This document shows positions 50,738-60,238 of a DNA stretch of 64,000 nucleotides, one piece after another (the stretch's first letter is position 1; each line of letters starts with the position of its first letter). A model generated the notes under the pieces. That model was not told the origin of the DNA and made no database searches. It saw only the letters and a list, made by a program, of their open reading frames with translations. This stretch comes from DAOQVR01 sp035341665. GTDB taxonomy: Bacteria > Chloroflexota > Anaerolineae > JAAYZQ01. Position numbers and translations under genes: made by a program. The stretch is taken from the NCBI GenBank assembly GCA_035341665.1, contig DAOQVR010000003.1:62001-126000 (forward strand), written 5' to 3'.

Positions 50738-51838
50738 CTATTGGGTGATGCTACCCACAACTCCTTCGACCAGCCAGTCCATGCTGAGCTGGCCGGCATC
50801 GTCAACGCACGTACCCTCGGCCACCTTGACAGCACCTGTCTGGTCGTTGATCGGCCCGCAGAAGACATTCCCGTCCCCGGCGAGGATCTCGGCTTTGGCC
50901 GCCTCCACCTTGGCCGCCACATCCGCCGGCACCTTGGGGCTGAGGGGGGCCAGCTCGACGACGTCGTCCTTGATCCCACCCCAGTAGGAGTGGGTCACCC
51001 ATGTGCCGTCGAGGATAGCCTGGACGGTATCCACGTAGTAGGTGCCCCAGTTCCAGATTGGGCTCGTCAGGACGGTATCGCCGACGAACTTGCTCATGTC
51101 CGAGTCGTACCCGATGCTGAGTTTGCCCCGCTCCTGGGCCGCCTTCTGCGGCTCGGTGGTGTCCTGGTGCTGGGCAATGATGTCGGCCCCCGCGTCCAGG
51201 AGGGCCACGGCGGCCTCGCGCTCCTTGACGGGGTCATACCAGGTGCTCGTCCAGACCACGCGCACCTCGGCCTCGGGGTTCACGGAGCGCACGCCCAGCG
51301 TGAACGAGTTGATGCCGCGCACCACTTCGGGGATGGAGAAGGCCGCCACGTAGCCGATGATGTTACTCTCGGTCATGCTGCCGGCGACGATGCCCGACAG
51401 GTAGCGGGGCTGCTCAATCCGGCCAAAGTAGTTGGCAAAGTTGGGCGCCGACTTGTACCCTGAGCAGTGCTCAAAGTAGACGTCAGGGAACTCCTTGGCC
51501 ACGGTCTCCATCGGGTCCATGTACCCAAAGCTCGTGGCGAACACGACCTTGGCACCCTGCTGCACGACGTCACGAATTGTCTTCTCGGCGTCGGGTCCCT
51601 CGGGCACGTCCGGAACGGTAATCGTCTCAATCTTGTCGCCGAGTGCCTCGACCAGAGCCAGCCGGCCGCGCTCATGCTCGTACGTCCAGCCCAGGTCACC
51701 GGGTTGGCCGATGTAGATGAAGGCAACCTTGGTTTTTTCCGCAGCCGGGGGTTCGGTGGGCTCAGGCGTCCCACACGCGGCCAACACAAGAGCCAGCACG
51801 ACCAGGATGGCCAGCGGCCACCGTACCTTGTTCAGCAT
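50738..51838 (-). CDS. BMP-family substrate-binding lipoprotein (nucleoside/purine)
   Basis: The 366-residue lipoprotein has a signal ending in LALVLAAC (Cys22). A BMP-type binding domain follows with GWTYEHERG, GAKVVFATSFGYMDPM, YFGRIEQPRYLSGIVAG and SIGYDSDM. BMP proteins bind nucleosides or purines in many bacteria. ATG at 51838 follows GAGGAGA. It lies 165 bp after the ygfK-type gene in the same direction and begins the importer part of the operon. Confidence 0.9.
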   Translation of the reverse strand: MLNKVRWPLAILVVLALVLAACGTPEPTEPPAAEKTKVAFIYIGQPGDLGWTYEHERGRLALVEALGDKIETITVPDVPEGPDAEKTIRDVVQQGAKVVFATSFGYMDPMETVAKEFPDVYFEHCSGYKSAPNFANYFGRIEQPRYLSGIVAGSMTESNIIGYVAAFSIPEVVRGINSFTLGVRSVNPEAEVRVVWTSTWYDPVKEREAAVALLDAGADIIAQHQDTTEPQKAAQERGKLSIGYDSDMSKFVGDTVLTSPIWNWGTYYVDTVQAILDGTWVTHSYWGGIKDDVVELAPLSPKVPADVAAKVEAAKAEILAGDGNVFCGPINDQTGAVKVAEGTCVDDAGQLSMDWLVEGVVGSITQ

Positions 51839-52003
51839 CTTCACTTCTCCTCTACTGTGAATTGGATGGAATCGAGCCAGGTGCCGTCCTTCTTCCCGCG
51901 CGTTACGCCTTCGATTCTGCATCACCCCCTCTCTCCCCTTCGCCGCCGGGCTGTCACTGCGCGGCCGCAGGCTTGGGCCTTGTGCCCATTCCTGCGAGCA
52001 GCA

Positions 52004-55000
52004 CTAGCCGCCCATGGAAAGAAAGGCCAGCGGACCGCGAAGCGCCCTTAGCAGCACCACCATCGGCCCGGCCTGACTCAACGCCAGTGTCCCTTCAAAC
52101 GACCCCTTCAGCTCGGCGCCTTCCACGAGCCAGGCGCCATCTGGCGCGCTCTGCGATATGACGATGCGTGCCTGTGCCACGTCGAACTCAATCCTGCCGT
52201 CACAGGAGGTCAGGCGGGCTTCTTGCCCGTTTTGCCGGCTCCAGACTGAGATGCCGTCGAAGAAGAAGGCATTGTCAGCCTGCAAGTCAAAGTCCGCCCT
52301 GCGATGGAACAGCCTGGGTTTGTCGACGTATGGCCGGCCGGGATGTACACAGAAGGTGGCGCAATTGCCGCACTCGTTGCAGAAGTCGGCCACGTGCAGG
52401 ATCTGCCGTGCCTGCGCCACGGCGAACACCTCGTGCCCAACCACATCCACCTCGCCCCGGCTGCACGCCAACACGGGGAAGAGCCATTCGACCGGCTCAG
52501 TCGGGAATGCATAGTTGGCCCGGTTCGGGCACACCTCGACGCACTTGTCGCACAGCGTCGAGCACTGCAGGCAGCGCCCTGCCTCGGCCCTGGCATCGTC
52601 CTCGCTCAGCGTCCCTTCGACCAGCCGGAAACCGGCACGGTCCTGGACGGGCAGTGCAGCTGCCTGATGCCTGGCTGCTTTGCGCGCCCGCGCATGCTTG
52701 ACCAGCCCGATGTCCTGATCCGTCAGCGGCACCGGCCGCAGGGAGGGCGGCAAGAACGCGACGCCAAGGGCGCTGCAGATTGCCTCGGCTGCCCGCCGGC
52801 CGTCGGCGCACGCGGCAATGATCGTCTCGGGCCCGCGGGCCACGTCGCCACCGGCGAAGATGGGGAGCTCCCCGGGCACCACACGACCGCCGTCCCCGGT
52901 TATGATCGTGCCATCCCTCCGGCGCGCCGCGCCGCCCGCCGGCAGGTCTGGTGCCGGCTGTTGACCTATCGCCAGGACGATGGCATCGGCCTCCATGCGG
53001 AACTCGCTGCCACCGACCGGCAGCGCCCGCCGCCGGCCGTCGGCCTCAGGCTCGCTCGGCTCGGTGCGCAGGCACTCGAGCGCCACGATCCGCCCGCCCT
53101 CCCGGATGATCCGGCGGGGCATCGCCTGCTCGACCAGCACGTTTCCCTCCATGATAAGGTCGCGCAGCTCCTCTGCCTCGGCGGGCATCTCGGCTCGGGT
53201 GCGGCGGTAGACGACGGTGGCCGGGAAGCCCGTCAGTCGCCGCGCCGTGCGGGCAGCGTCCATCGCCGTGTTACCCCCGCCTATGACCAGCACGCGCCGG
53301 CCGAGGCTGGGTGGCTCTCCTCGCGCCACGCCCTCCAGTAGCTCGAGCGCAGGATAGACGCCCGCGCCTTCGGTGCCCTCGATCTCCAGCCGGGCATCCT
53401 CCTGCAGCCCGCACGCAATATAGACCGCGTCGTATCCCTGGCCCAGCAATGCCTCCGGCGCACCCTCGACGCGCTGACCAAGGCGCAGCTCGACTCCCAG
53501 AGCCAAGATGCGGTCGATGTCCGCCTGGATGACCTCAGACGGAAGCCGGAAGCGCGGCGCGATGAAGGGCATACCGCCTGGGGAATCGCGCTGCTCAAAG
53601 ATGGTGGCGCCGAGGCCAGCCAGCGCGAGGTAATAGGCAGCGGCCAGCCCCGAGGGCCCCCCTCCGATGATCGCAACGCACTTGGCTGCTGGGAGAGCCC
53701 CGTCTAGCCGGCCTGCGCCACCGATGCGAGGGGCCCGTTCCTGGGCAAAGCGCTTCAGGTCCCGGATCGCCACCGGCTCATCGTAGTTGTTGCGCGTGCA
53801 CCGGGTCTCGCACAGGTGCGTGCACACATATCCGGTGATGCCCGGCAGCGGGTTCCGGGCCAGGATGACCTCCAGCGCGCGCTGGTCTTCACCCCGCGCG
53901 ATGCACCACGCATACTCGGGCACGTCCTGGCAGACCGCGCACTGCTCCACGCAGGGTGCTGCGATGCAGTCGAACGCCCTGAGACCGGCCCGAACCTTGG
54001 GCAGGCCAAAGCGAAAGAAGCTCTTCTTGTAGCGCGGGTCCGTCCGCGCCTCGGCGGCGGTCCTTTCCAGGCTTCCCAGCCGGTCACGCGCCAGGCCGGC
54101 CAGGTCGTGCGCCCCATCCACCTCCATCTGCCGATCCAGCTCCTCAAGCCAGCCGACCATGCGAGAGTAGCCGCCCGGCTTCAGGAGGTCAGAGGCCGCG
54201 GTGATGGGCAGCGCTCCGCACGCCAGCAGGTCCGCCAGGTTCTGCTGGTCTGCACCCCCCGCGTACGAAACGAAAAGGTCGCCGTCGAACTCCCGAACAA
54301 GCTTCCAGAGCAAGGTCACAGTGATTGGGTAGAGGGCGCGGCCCGACATGTACATCTCGTTGCCCGGCAAGCTGCCCTTGTGGTTCTGCATCGCCAGGGT
54401 GTTGCTGAGCTTGACACCGAAGGTCACACCTTGTCCGGCCGCAACCCGCTTGAGGGTACGGATCATTGAGACGGCACGCTCGTATTGCAGGTCATGCGCG
54501 AAAACCGCGTCCGGGATCTCCACCTCCCGGAAGCCCAGGTCATGGTGGAGCATGCCCAACACGGCGTCCCGGCCCAGCAGGGTGGGGTTGAGTTTCACGA
54601 CCGTGTGCAGCCCCCGCTCTTTGATCAGGTAGCGGGCTATTTGCTCGATCTCGCCTGGAGGGCAGCCGTGCATGGTCGAAAGAGTCACGGAGTCGCAGAT
54701 ACACGGTGGGGGCATCTCGATCTCGGGCAGCCCAGCCCGCGTCGCCGACTCGATCAATGGACCGATCTCGGTCGAGGCGTCCGCCATCCGGTCCATGAAT
54801 CGCTGCATGGGCGCTGTGAGGATGCCGGCCATGTCGTAGCCGACAGACATGTTGAAGATGGTCCCCACCGGTCCCTCAAAGCCGAGAAGCCGGTGCAGGA
54901 GATGGATCAGTACCCAGGCGTGGATGTACTCCTGTGCCGATTCCTCCAGCCTCAGCTCCTGCGACCACTCGACGTTGTAGCCCTCATCTTCCATGTCGAT

Positions 55001-55306
55001 GCAGGGCCGTGGGATCTCGAGCGCGTCCATCGCCTGCACCGTCTTGAGCTCGATGAATCGGCCTCCTGAGAGCCAGGCACTCAGGATGTTCTGGGCAAGC
55101 TGGGTATGCGGGCCGGCTGCCGGTCCAATTGGCGTGGCGAGGGGGTGACCAAAGAGGCTGCTGGCAAAGCGGCATCCGGGCTGCGGGGCGTAGAACAGGC
55201 TGCGCGGGATGCCAAAGAGGGAGCCGCGGTGCTCTAGCTCCCCCACCATGCGCGCCAGCAGGACGTCAAAGGGCTGGACCCTCATTGCGTCGGGCATGCT
55301 CCCCAT
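52004..55306 (-). CDS. ygfK: YgfK-like flavin/iron-sulfur oxidoreductase
   Basis: The 1100-residue protein matches E. coli YgfK along its whole length. It has a dihydroorotate-dehydrogenase-like N-terminal barrel (ATPIGPAAGPHTQLAQNI, TLSTMHGCPPGEIE, VKLNPTLLG, GRALYPITV). A GltD-like region follows with a cysteine-rich segment and two Rossmann sites (IGGGPSGLAAAYY, IGGGNTAMDAAR). The C-terminal end carries two ferredoxin-type clusters (CSTLCDKCVEVCPN, CNECGNCATFC). It was once called a putative selenate reductase; in purine-degrading bacteria it probably works with molybdenum hydroxylases. The start could also be the ATG at 55297. Promoter is at 55334-55362. Confidence 0.92.
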   Translation of the reverse strand: MGSMPDAMRVQPFDVLLARMVGELEHRGSLFGIPRSLFYAPQPGCRFASSLFGHPLATPIGPAAGPHTQLAQNILSAWLSGGRFIELKTVQAMDALEIPRPCIDMEDEGYNVEWSQELRLEESAQEYIHAWVLIHLLHRLLGFEGPVGTIFNMSVGYDMAGILTAPMQRFMDRMADASTEIGPLIESATRAGLPEIEMPPPCICDSVTLSTMHGCPPGEIEQIARYLIKERGLHTVVKLNPTLLGRDAVLGMLHHDLGFREVEIPDAVFAHDLQYERAVSMIRTLKRVAAGQGVTFGVKLSNTLAMQNHKGSLPGNEMYMSGRALYPITVTLLWKLVREFDGDLFVSYAGGADQQNLADLLACGALPITAASDLLKPGGYSRMVGWLEELDRQMEVDGAHDLAGLARDRLGSLERTAAEARTDPRYKKSFFRFGLPKVRAGLRAFDCIAAPCVEQCAVCQDVPEYAWCIARGEDQRALEVILARNPLPGITGYVCTHLCETRCTRNNYDEPVAIRDLKRFAQERAPRIGGAGRLDGALPAAKCVAIIGGGPSGLAAAYYLALAGLGATIFEQRDSPGGMPFIAPRFRLPSEVIQADIDRILALGVELRLGQRVEGAPEALLGQGYDAVYIACGLQEDARLEIEGTEGAGVYPALELLEGVARGEPPSLGRRVLVIGGGNTAMDAARTARRLTGFPATVVYRRTRAEMPAEAEELRDLIMEGNVLVEQAMPRRIIREGGRIVALECLRTEPSEPEADGRRRALPVGGSEFRMEADAIVLAIGQQPAPDLPAGGAARRRDGTIITGDGGRVVPGELPIFAGGDVARGPETIIAACADGRRAAEAICSALGVAFLPPSLRPVPLTDQDIGLVKHARARKAARHQAAALPVQDRAGFRLVEGTLSEDDARAEAGRCLQCSTLCDKCVEVCPNRANYAFPTEPVEWLFPVLACSRGEVDVVGHEVFAVAQARQILHVADFCNECGNCATFCVHPGRPYVDKPRLFHRRADFDLQADNAFFFDGISVWSRQNGQEARLTSCDGRIEFDVAQARIVISQSAPDGAWLVEGAELKGSFEGTLALSQAGPMVVLLRALRGPLAFLSMGG

Positions 55307-55333
55307 CCCTCGCCACGCTCAGGAAGATGGCCT

Positions 55334-55362
55334 ATTATACCGGATGCCCGCGCGATGCACAA
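55334..55362 (-). promoter_or_regulatory. Sigma70-type promoter for the ygfK-to-SHMT operon
   Basis: Minus-strand TTGTGC, 17 bases, perfect TATAAT, with transcription predicted near 55327 and a leader of about 20 bases. Confidence 0.7.
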
Positions 55363-55530
55363 CGCGGTGCCAACTGTGGGCTTCTGCTGTTGGCATCTTG
55401 GCACAGTCCCCCGTTGGCGCTGGGACGGGACAGGAGCCCTACACCGCCGAGTCGGACGGGCGTAGGTCCGTGCGGAAGGGATAGGGGCCGTGTCACCCCT
55501 GGCGATTGTCCGCGGCTGGCCGTGGCGGCT

Positions 55531-57846
55531 CTAGGCGCTTTTCTCGGCAGCGCCTTCAGCCGCTTTGCCGCGTCGCAGCCTCAGTCCTTCCAAGACGCGC
55601 TCGCCCAGCAGCGGAAGTCTGTCGAACCAAACGCCGGTGGCGTCGTGCAGCGCGCCAATCAAAGCGGGTGCCAATGGGATCAGCGGCATCTCCCCCATGC
55701 CTCGGACACCCCATGCGACGCGCGGATCGGGGTGCTCGATCAGGTGCGACTCGATCCGCTCCGGCATCTCGCCTATTGTCGGGATCAGGTATGTGCTGAG
55801 GTTGGGCGTCAGTACACGCCCGCCCGTGGTGACGAAGGACTCACACGTCGCCCAGCCCAGCCCCTGCGCCACACCGCCCTCGATCTGGCCAGTGACCTGC
55901 TGGGGGTTGACCGCCCGGCCGACGTCGTCCGCACACACCACGCGCACGACACGCACTTGACCGGTCTCGGTGTCCACCTCCGCCTCGACTGCCTCTGCCA
56001 CGTAACCGTAGGCCAGGTTGGGCACCCCGTAGCCCGTTTCGGGATCGAACGGGGTCGTGTTCGGCGCAAGGTAGGTGTACTCCGCGACGGCCGGCCGCTC
56101 TTCCGACCGCCAACGCCGCAGCGCCTCCTCGGCCGCCCCGTGCACTGCACCACCGGCCATCAAGGTCATCCGGGAGGACGAGACCGAGCCCGAGCTGCCC
56201 GGGCTGGTGGCCGTGTCCGCTGCCACCAGCCGGATTTGCTCCACTGGCAGATGCAGCGCGTCGGCCGCCATCTGGCGGATGGCGGTGTGCGCGCCCTGCC
56301 CTACTTCGGCGCTGCCGATGAAGACGGTCGCCTCCTCGACCTGCGCGCCGCCGCGCAGCTCGACCTTGGCCCAGCAGTTCTCTTGGTAGCCGAAGGAGAA
56401 CCCCACGTTCTTGAGGGCCACCGCGATGCCCACTCCCCTGCGCAGGGGCGGCTTGGGCTGGGGGAGGTCCGGCCTGTGCCAGCCAGAGGCATCGTGCACC
56501 CATCCGGCCGCCAGCGCACACTGCTGGGTCACCTCGACCAACCCGACGCCCCCAGGCAGCGGGGTGCCCATAGCCGTCAGCGAACCCTCGCGCAGCAGAT
56601 TCTTCATCCGCAGCTCGACCGGGTCCATGCCCAGCGCGTCCGCCAGCCTGTCCATCTGCACTTCGGCTGCCAAGATGCCCTGCGGCGCCCCAAAGCCGCG
56701 GAAGGCCCCGCTGGGCACGTTGTTGGTGTAGACGCCGTCGACGTCGACGGAGACATTCGGGATCTCATACGGCCCGGTGCAGGTCACCGTGACGTTGCCC
56801 AGCACCTTGTTGGTCGTATAGCAGTAGGCGCCGCCGTCAGCGACGACACGCACCTCGGCCGCGACCAGCTTTCCCTCGCGCGTGGCACCCCAGCGTGCCC
56901 GCAGGGTCATCGGATGGCGCTTGCAGTGGCCGATGATCGATTCCTCGCGGCTCCAGACGATCTTGACCGGCCGCTGCAGCTTCCATGAGGCGAGCGCCAG
57001 CACGATCTGGATAGACATGTCCTCGCGCCCGCCAAAAGCGCCTCCGATGGCAGGGTAGATGACCCGCACCTTCTCTTCAGGCAAGTCGAGCGCGTGGGCG
57101 ACCTGGCGCCGGTCCTCCCAGGCCCACTGCCCGCCCACGGCCACGGTCACGCGGCCCTCATCGTCGATGTAGCCCACGCCGGCCTCGGGCTGGAGGTAGG
57201 CATGCTCCTGGGAGGGTGCGTAGTACTCGCCCTCCACAACCACGTCTGCCTGCGCCCAGCCAACGGCCATGTCTCCCTTGCGGATCTGGTGGTGGCTGAT
57301 CAGGTTTCCGACCGTCTGCAGCTCGGGGTGGATGGCGCTCGGCGCGCGACCAGGGTGAAGCTGCGGCGCCCCCTCGCGCAGCGCCTCGAAGGGGTCGGTG
57401 ACCAGAGGTAGGTCCTCATACTCGACGCGGATGAGGTGGCGCGCCCGTGTGGCGATCGCCTCGGACTCGGCCACGACGAGCGCCACTTGATCCCCCTCCC
57501 AGCGCACGACATCGGCGCCCGGCTTTCCCGATCCGGGCCCGCAGAGCACCGGCTGGTCGGGGGTCTGCAGCCCATGCTCGTTGACCGGCACGTCGCGTGC
57601 GGTCAGAACCACTGCCACGCCGGGCAGTTCCTCGGCCGCCCGGCAGTCGATGGATAGGATCCGGGCGTGCGGCCGCCCGGCGAAGAGCAGCTTGCCATAC
57701 AGCATACCCGGGATCGCCAGGTCGCCAGGGTAGAGTGCCTCGCCCGTGACCTTGGCCCGCGCGTCGATGCGCTCCATCGAGCGACCGACCGATGCCTGTC
57801 GCTCGCCCGCGGGAGTCAGCCCAAGGGGCATCGCATCCTTGCTCAT
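55531..57846 (-). CDS. Molybdenum hydroxylase large subunit (xanthine dehydrogenase family)
   Basis: The 771-residue protein has molybdopterin-binding motifs GGAFGGREDM, RGFGAPQG and FIGSAEVGQGAHT, and the catalytic Glu in GVRGMGEMPLIP. It has no iron-sulfur domain; that is supplied by the fused FAD/2Fe-2S protein encoded just upstream. ATG at 57846 overlaps that gene by four bases (ATGA), so the two subunits are translationally coupled. Close relatives act on purines or N-heterocycles. It is the last gene before the ygfK promoter region. Confidence 0.9.
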   Translation of the reverse strand: MSKDAMPLGLTPAGERQASVGRSMERIDARAKVTGEALYPGDLAIPGMLYGKLLFAGRPHARILSIDCRAAEELPGVAVVLTARDVPVNEHGLQTPDQPVLCGPGSGKPGADVVRWEGDQVALVVAESEAIATRARHLIRVEYEDLPLVTDPFEALREGAPQLHPGRAPSAIHPELQTVGNLISHHQIRKGDMAVGWAQADVVVEGEYYAPSQEHAYLQPEAGVGYIDDEGRVTVAVGGQWAWEDRRQVAHALDLPEEKVRVIYPAIGGAFGGREDMSIQIVLALASWKLQRPVKIVWSREESIIGHCKRHPMTLRARWGATREGKLVAAEVRVVADGGAYCYTTNKVLGNVTVTCTGPYEIPNVSVDVDGVYTNNVPSGAFRGFGAPQGILAAEVQMDRLADALGMDPVELRMKNLLREGSLTAMGTPLPGGVGLVEVTQQCALAAGWVHDASGWHRPDLPQPKPPLRRGVGIAVALKNVGFSFGYQENCWAKVELRGGAQVEEATVFIGSAEVGQGAHTAIRQMAADALHLPVEQIRLVAADTATSPGSSGSVSSSRMTLMAGGAVHGAAEEALRRWRSEERPAVAEYTYLAPNTTPFDPETGYGVPNLAYGYVAEAVEAEVDTETGQVRVVRVVCADDVGRAVNPQQVTGQIEGGVAQGLGWATCESFVTTGGRVLTPNLSTYLIPTIGEMPERIESHLIEHPDPRVAWGVRGMGEMPLIPLAPALIGALHDATGVWFDRLPLLGERVLEGLRLRRGKAAEGAAEKSA

Positions 57847-59237
57847 CCTGCCTCCGCCGCCCTTTCGATCGCCCGCACGATCTTGTCGTACCCTGTGCAC
57901 CGGCACAGGTTGCCCTGGAGGCCTTCGACGATCTGCTCGCGCGACGGGTGCGGGATCTCTTCCAGCAGCTTGGCGCCCGACATGACAAAACCGGGTGTGC
58001 AATAGCCGCACTGGACCGCCCCTTCGTCCAGGAAGGCCTGCTGCACCGGGTGGAGCTCGTCGCCTGCCAATCCTTCCACCGTCACGATTTCAGCGCCGTG
58101 GGCACGCGGGGCCGGCACCAGGCAGGCAAACACCGCCATCCCGTCCAGCCAGATCGTGCACGCGCCGCACTCGCCCTCTCCGCACCCCTCCTTTGAACCG
58201 GTGAGGCCCAGATCATCGCGCAGCAGAGCCAGCAGCGTCTTGTTGCTCGCGCCGCGCACCACCACCTTTCGGCCGTTGACTGTGCACTCGACGCGGTCTA
58301 CCTTGGCGGAGGGGGACGGGATGCGCGGCGGTGCCTGGCCGCTCGCCAGCGCCGGTGGGTCGTGGGGCAGCCCTTCTCGCTCGCGGCCCGCTCTCAACGC
58401 CTCCAGGGCGCGCCGCAGCAGCACGCGGACCATCTCACGCCGGTAGGTCGCGCTGCCCCGGATGTCATCGATGGGCGCCGCTGCACGCGCCGCCCACTCT
58501 GCAGCTTCGCCGATCGACGCTTCGTCCAGCGTTCTGCCCTGCAGTGCCTCTTCCGCCGCCGCCGCGCGCACGATCGTGGGCGCCACGCTGCCCAGCGTGA
58601 TTCGCGCGCGTTTGACCGTCGCGCCATCAAAGGAAAGCACAGCGGCCGCATTCGCCAGCGCAATGGCGTGTGTGCGCCGGAGTCCCAGCTTGACAAAGCT
58701 GCCGCGCTGCTCGGGCCCGACCTTCGGAAAGGCAATGCCGGTCACCATCTCATCGGCAGCCAGCTCCGTCCTGCGCACGCCCCGGTAAAACTCGGCCAGC
58801 GGCACCGTCCGCCCTCCCCGCACGCTGCTCAGCTCCAACACCGCGTCCATGGCCCACAGGGGGGGGATCGTGTCGTTGGCCGGGGAGGCAGTTACCAGAT
58901 TGCCGACCACGGTCCCCCGATTTCGCAGCTGGGGCGTGCCCACCTGCCAGCACGCCAGCGCCAGCGGAAACGCATGCCGCCTCAGCAGGCGCGAGGCGAC
59001 CACCTGGTTGTGCGTCACCGCCGGTCCAAGCCATATCATCCCCGCCCTGTCGACGCGAACCAGGTCCAATCCAGCGGTGCGCGAGACGTCGATCAGCACT
59101 GAGGCGCGCCGCGTGCCGCGCCTCAGCTCGACCATCAGGTCGGTGCCGCCGGCGATGATGCGCGCATCGGGGCCGTATTGGGCGAGGAGCCGCAAGGCTT
59201 CATCAGGGCTATTGGGAGCGTAATAGGTCTTCCACAT
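57843..59237 (-). CDS. Fused FAD-binding and 2Fe-2S subunit of a molybdenum hydroxylase
   Basis: The 464-residue protein has an FAD domain (about 1-285) with AGGTDLMVELRRG (residues 29-41) and GTVVGNLVTASPAND (108-122). A short linker leads to a two-cluster 2Fe-2S domain (about 314-464) with GCGEGECGAC, CGYCTPG and CRCTGY. FAD and 2Fe-2S units are usually separate, as XdhB and XdhC. ATG at 59237. It should pass electrons from the downstream molybdenum subunit to NAD+ or another acceptor. Confidence 0.9.
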   Translation of the reverse strand: MWKTYYAPNSPDEALRLLAQYGPDARIIAGGTDLMVELRRGTRRASVLIDVSRTAGLDLVRVDRAGMIWLGPAVTHNQVVASRLLRRHAFPLALACWQVGTPQLRNRGTVVGNLVTASPANDTIPPLWAMDAVLELSSVRGGRTVPLAEFYRGVRRTELAADEMVTGIAFPKVGPEQRGSFVKLGLRRTHAIALANAAAVLSFDGATVKRARITLGSVAPTIVRAAAAEEALQGRTLDEASIGEAAEWAARAAAPIDDIRGSATYRREMVRVLLRRALEALRAGREREGLPHDPPALASGQAPPRIPSPSAKVDRVECTVNGRKVVVRGASNKTLLALLRDDLGLTGSKEGCGEGECGACTIWLDGMAVFACLVPAPRAHGAEIVTVEGLAGDELHPVQQAFLDEGAVQCGYCTPGFVMSGAKLLEEIPHPSREQIVEGLQGNLCRCTGYDKIVRAIERAAEAG

Positions 59238-59257
59238 ACCGTGCTACCTGCGGCCAG

Positions 59258-60217
59258 CTATGCGCTGTCGGACACCAGCCAGGTACCGGTCTGCCCGTCC
59301 AGTGCGCGCGCGATGTTCGGCGGATCTGTGATCAGCGCCCGTCCCGCGGGGTGCGCCTCCAGGTAGTCGATCACCGCCTCGATTTTGGGTCCCATGCTTC
59401 CCGGTGGGAACTGCTTCTCCGCCAGGTACCGGCGCGCCTCGGAGAGGGTCATCCGGCTCAACCACCGCCGCTCCGGCTTGGAATAGTCGATCGCAACCTG
59501 CGCGACGCCGGTCGAGATCAGGAAGAGATCAACCTTGAGCTCCTGCGCCAGGAGGCTCGTCGCCCGGTCCTTGTCAATGACGGCACGCGCGCCGGTCAAG
59601 CCGCCCTGCCCGTCATCGGTCACCGGCACACCCCCGCCCCCCACGGCCACCACGACAAAACCCTGTGCGATCAGGGAGCGGATGGCGTCCAGCTCCACGA
59701 TCCGCAGCGGCATTGGGGAGGCGATCACGCGCCGCCAGCCGCGCCCGGCATCCTCGATCACGCTCCAGCCTTCCTGCTCAAAGGCACGCGCTTTCTCTTC
59801 CGAGGTAAAGCCGCCGATCCCTTTCGTCGGTTTCTGGAACGCGGGGTCGTTGCGGTCCACCAGCACCTGCGTGACCAGCGCGGCGATGGGGCGGCGAAGT
59901 CCGCGGCGCCGGAACTCGTTGCCCAGCGCCTGGGAGATCATGTAGCCGATGGAGCCCTGCGTGTCTGCGCCAATGACGTCCAGGGGGGTCGGGTGCACCT
60001 CGTGCTCGGCCAGCTCGTTGCGACGCAGGATGAAACCCACCTGTGGCCCATTGCCGTGCGTGATCACCAGGTCCCAGCCGCGCTCGATCATGTCGGCGAT
60101 GTGCCAGCATGTCTCCCGCACTGCCTCCCACTGTGAGGGCACGTCCGGCTGCTTGGAATCCATGATCAGCGAGTTGCCGCCGATCGCCACCACGGCCGTC
60201 TTTCTCTTCGATGTCAT
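59258..60217 (-). CDS. Carbamate kinase
   Basis: The 319-residue protein is a full-length amino-acid kinase with VAIGGNSL, THGNGPQVG, VAVGGGGVPV and IDKDRATSLLA. It makes ATP from carbamoyl phosphate and ADP, giving ammonia and CO2. It matches YqeA of the purine cluster as well as ArcC. Here it sits 21 bp after the YgeW-like carbamoyltransferase, so it should use the carbamoyl phosphate released by that enzyme. ATG at 60217 follows GGAGGA. Confidence 0.93.
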   Translation of the reverse strand: MTSKRKTAVVAIGGNSLIMDSKQPDVPSQWEAVRETCWHIADMIERGWDLVITHGNGPQVGFILRRNELAEHEVHPTPLDVIGADTQGSIGYMISQALGNEFRRRGLRRPIAALVTQVLVDRNDPAFQKPTKGIGGFTSEEKARAFEQEGWSVIEDAGRGWRRVIASPMPLRIVELDAIRSLIAQGFVVVAVGGGGVPVTDDGQGGLTGARAVIDKDRATSLLAQELKVDLFLISTGVAQVAIDYSKPERRWLSRMTLSEARRYLAEKQFPPGSMGPKIEAVIDYLEAHPAGRALITDPPNIARALDGQTGTWLVSDSA

Positions 60218-60238
60218 TCTTCCTCCGGCCATCATGCC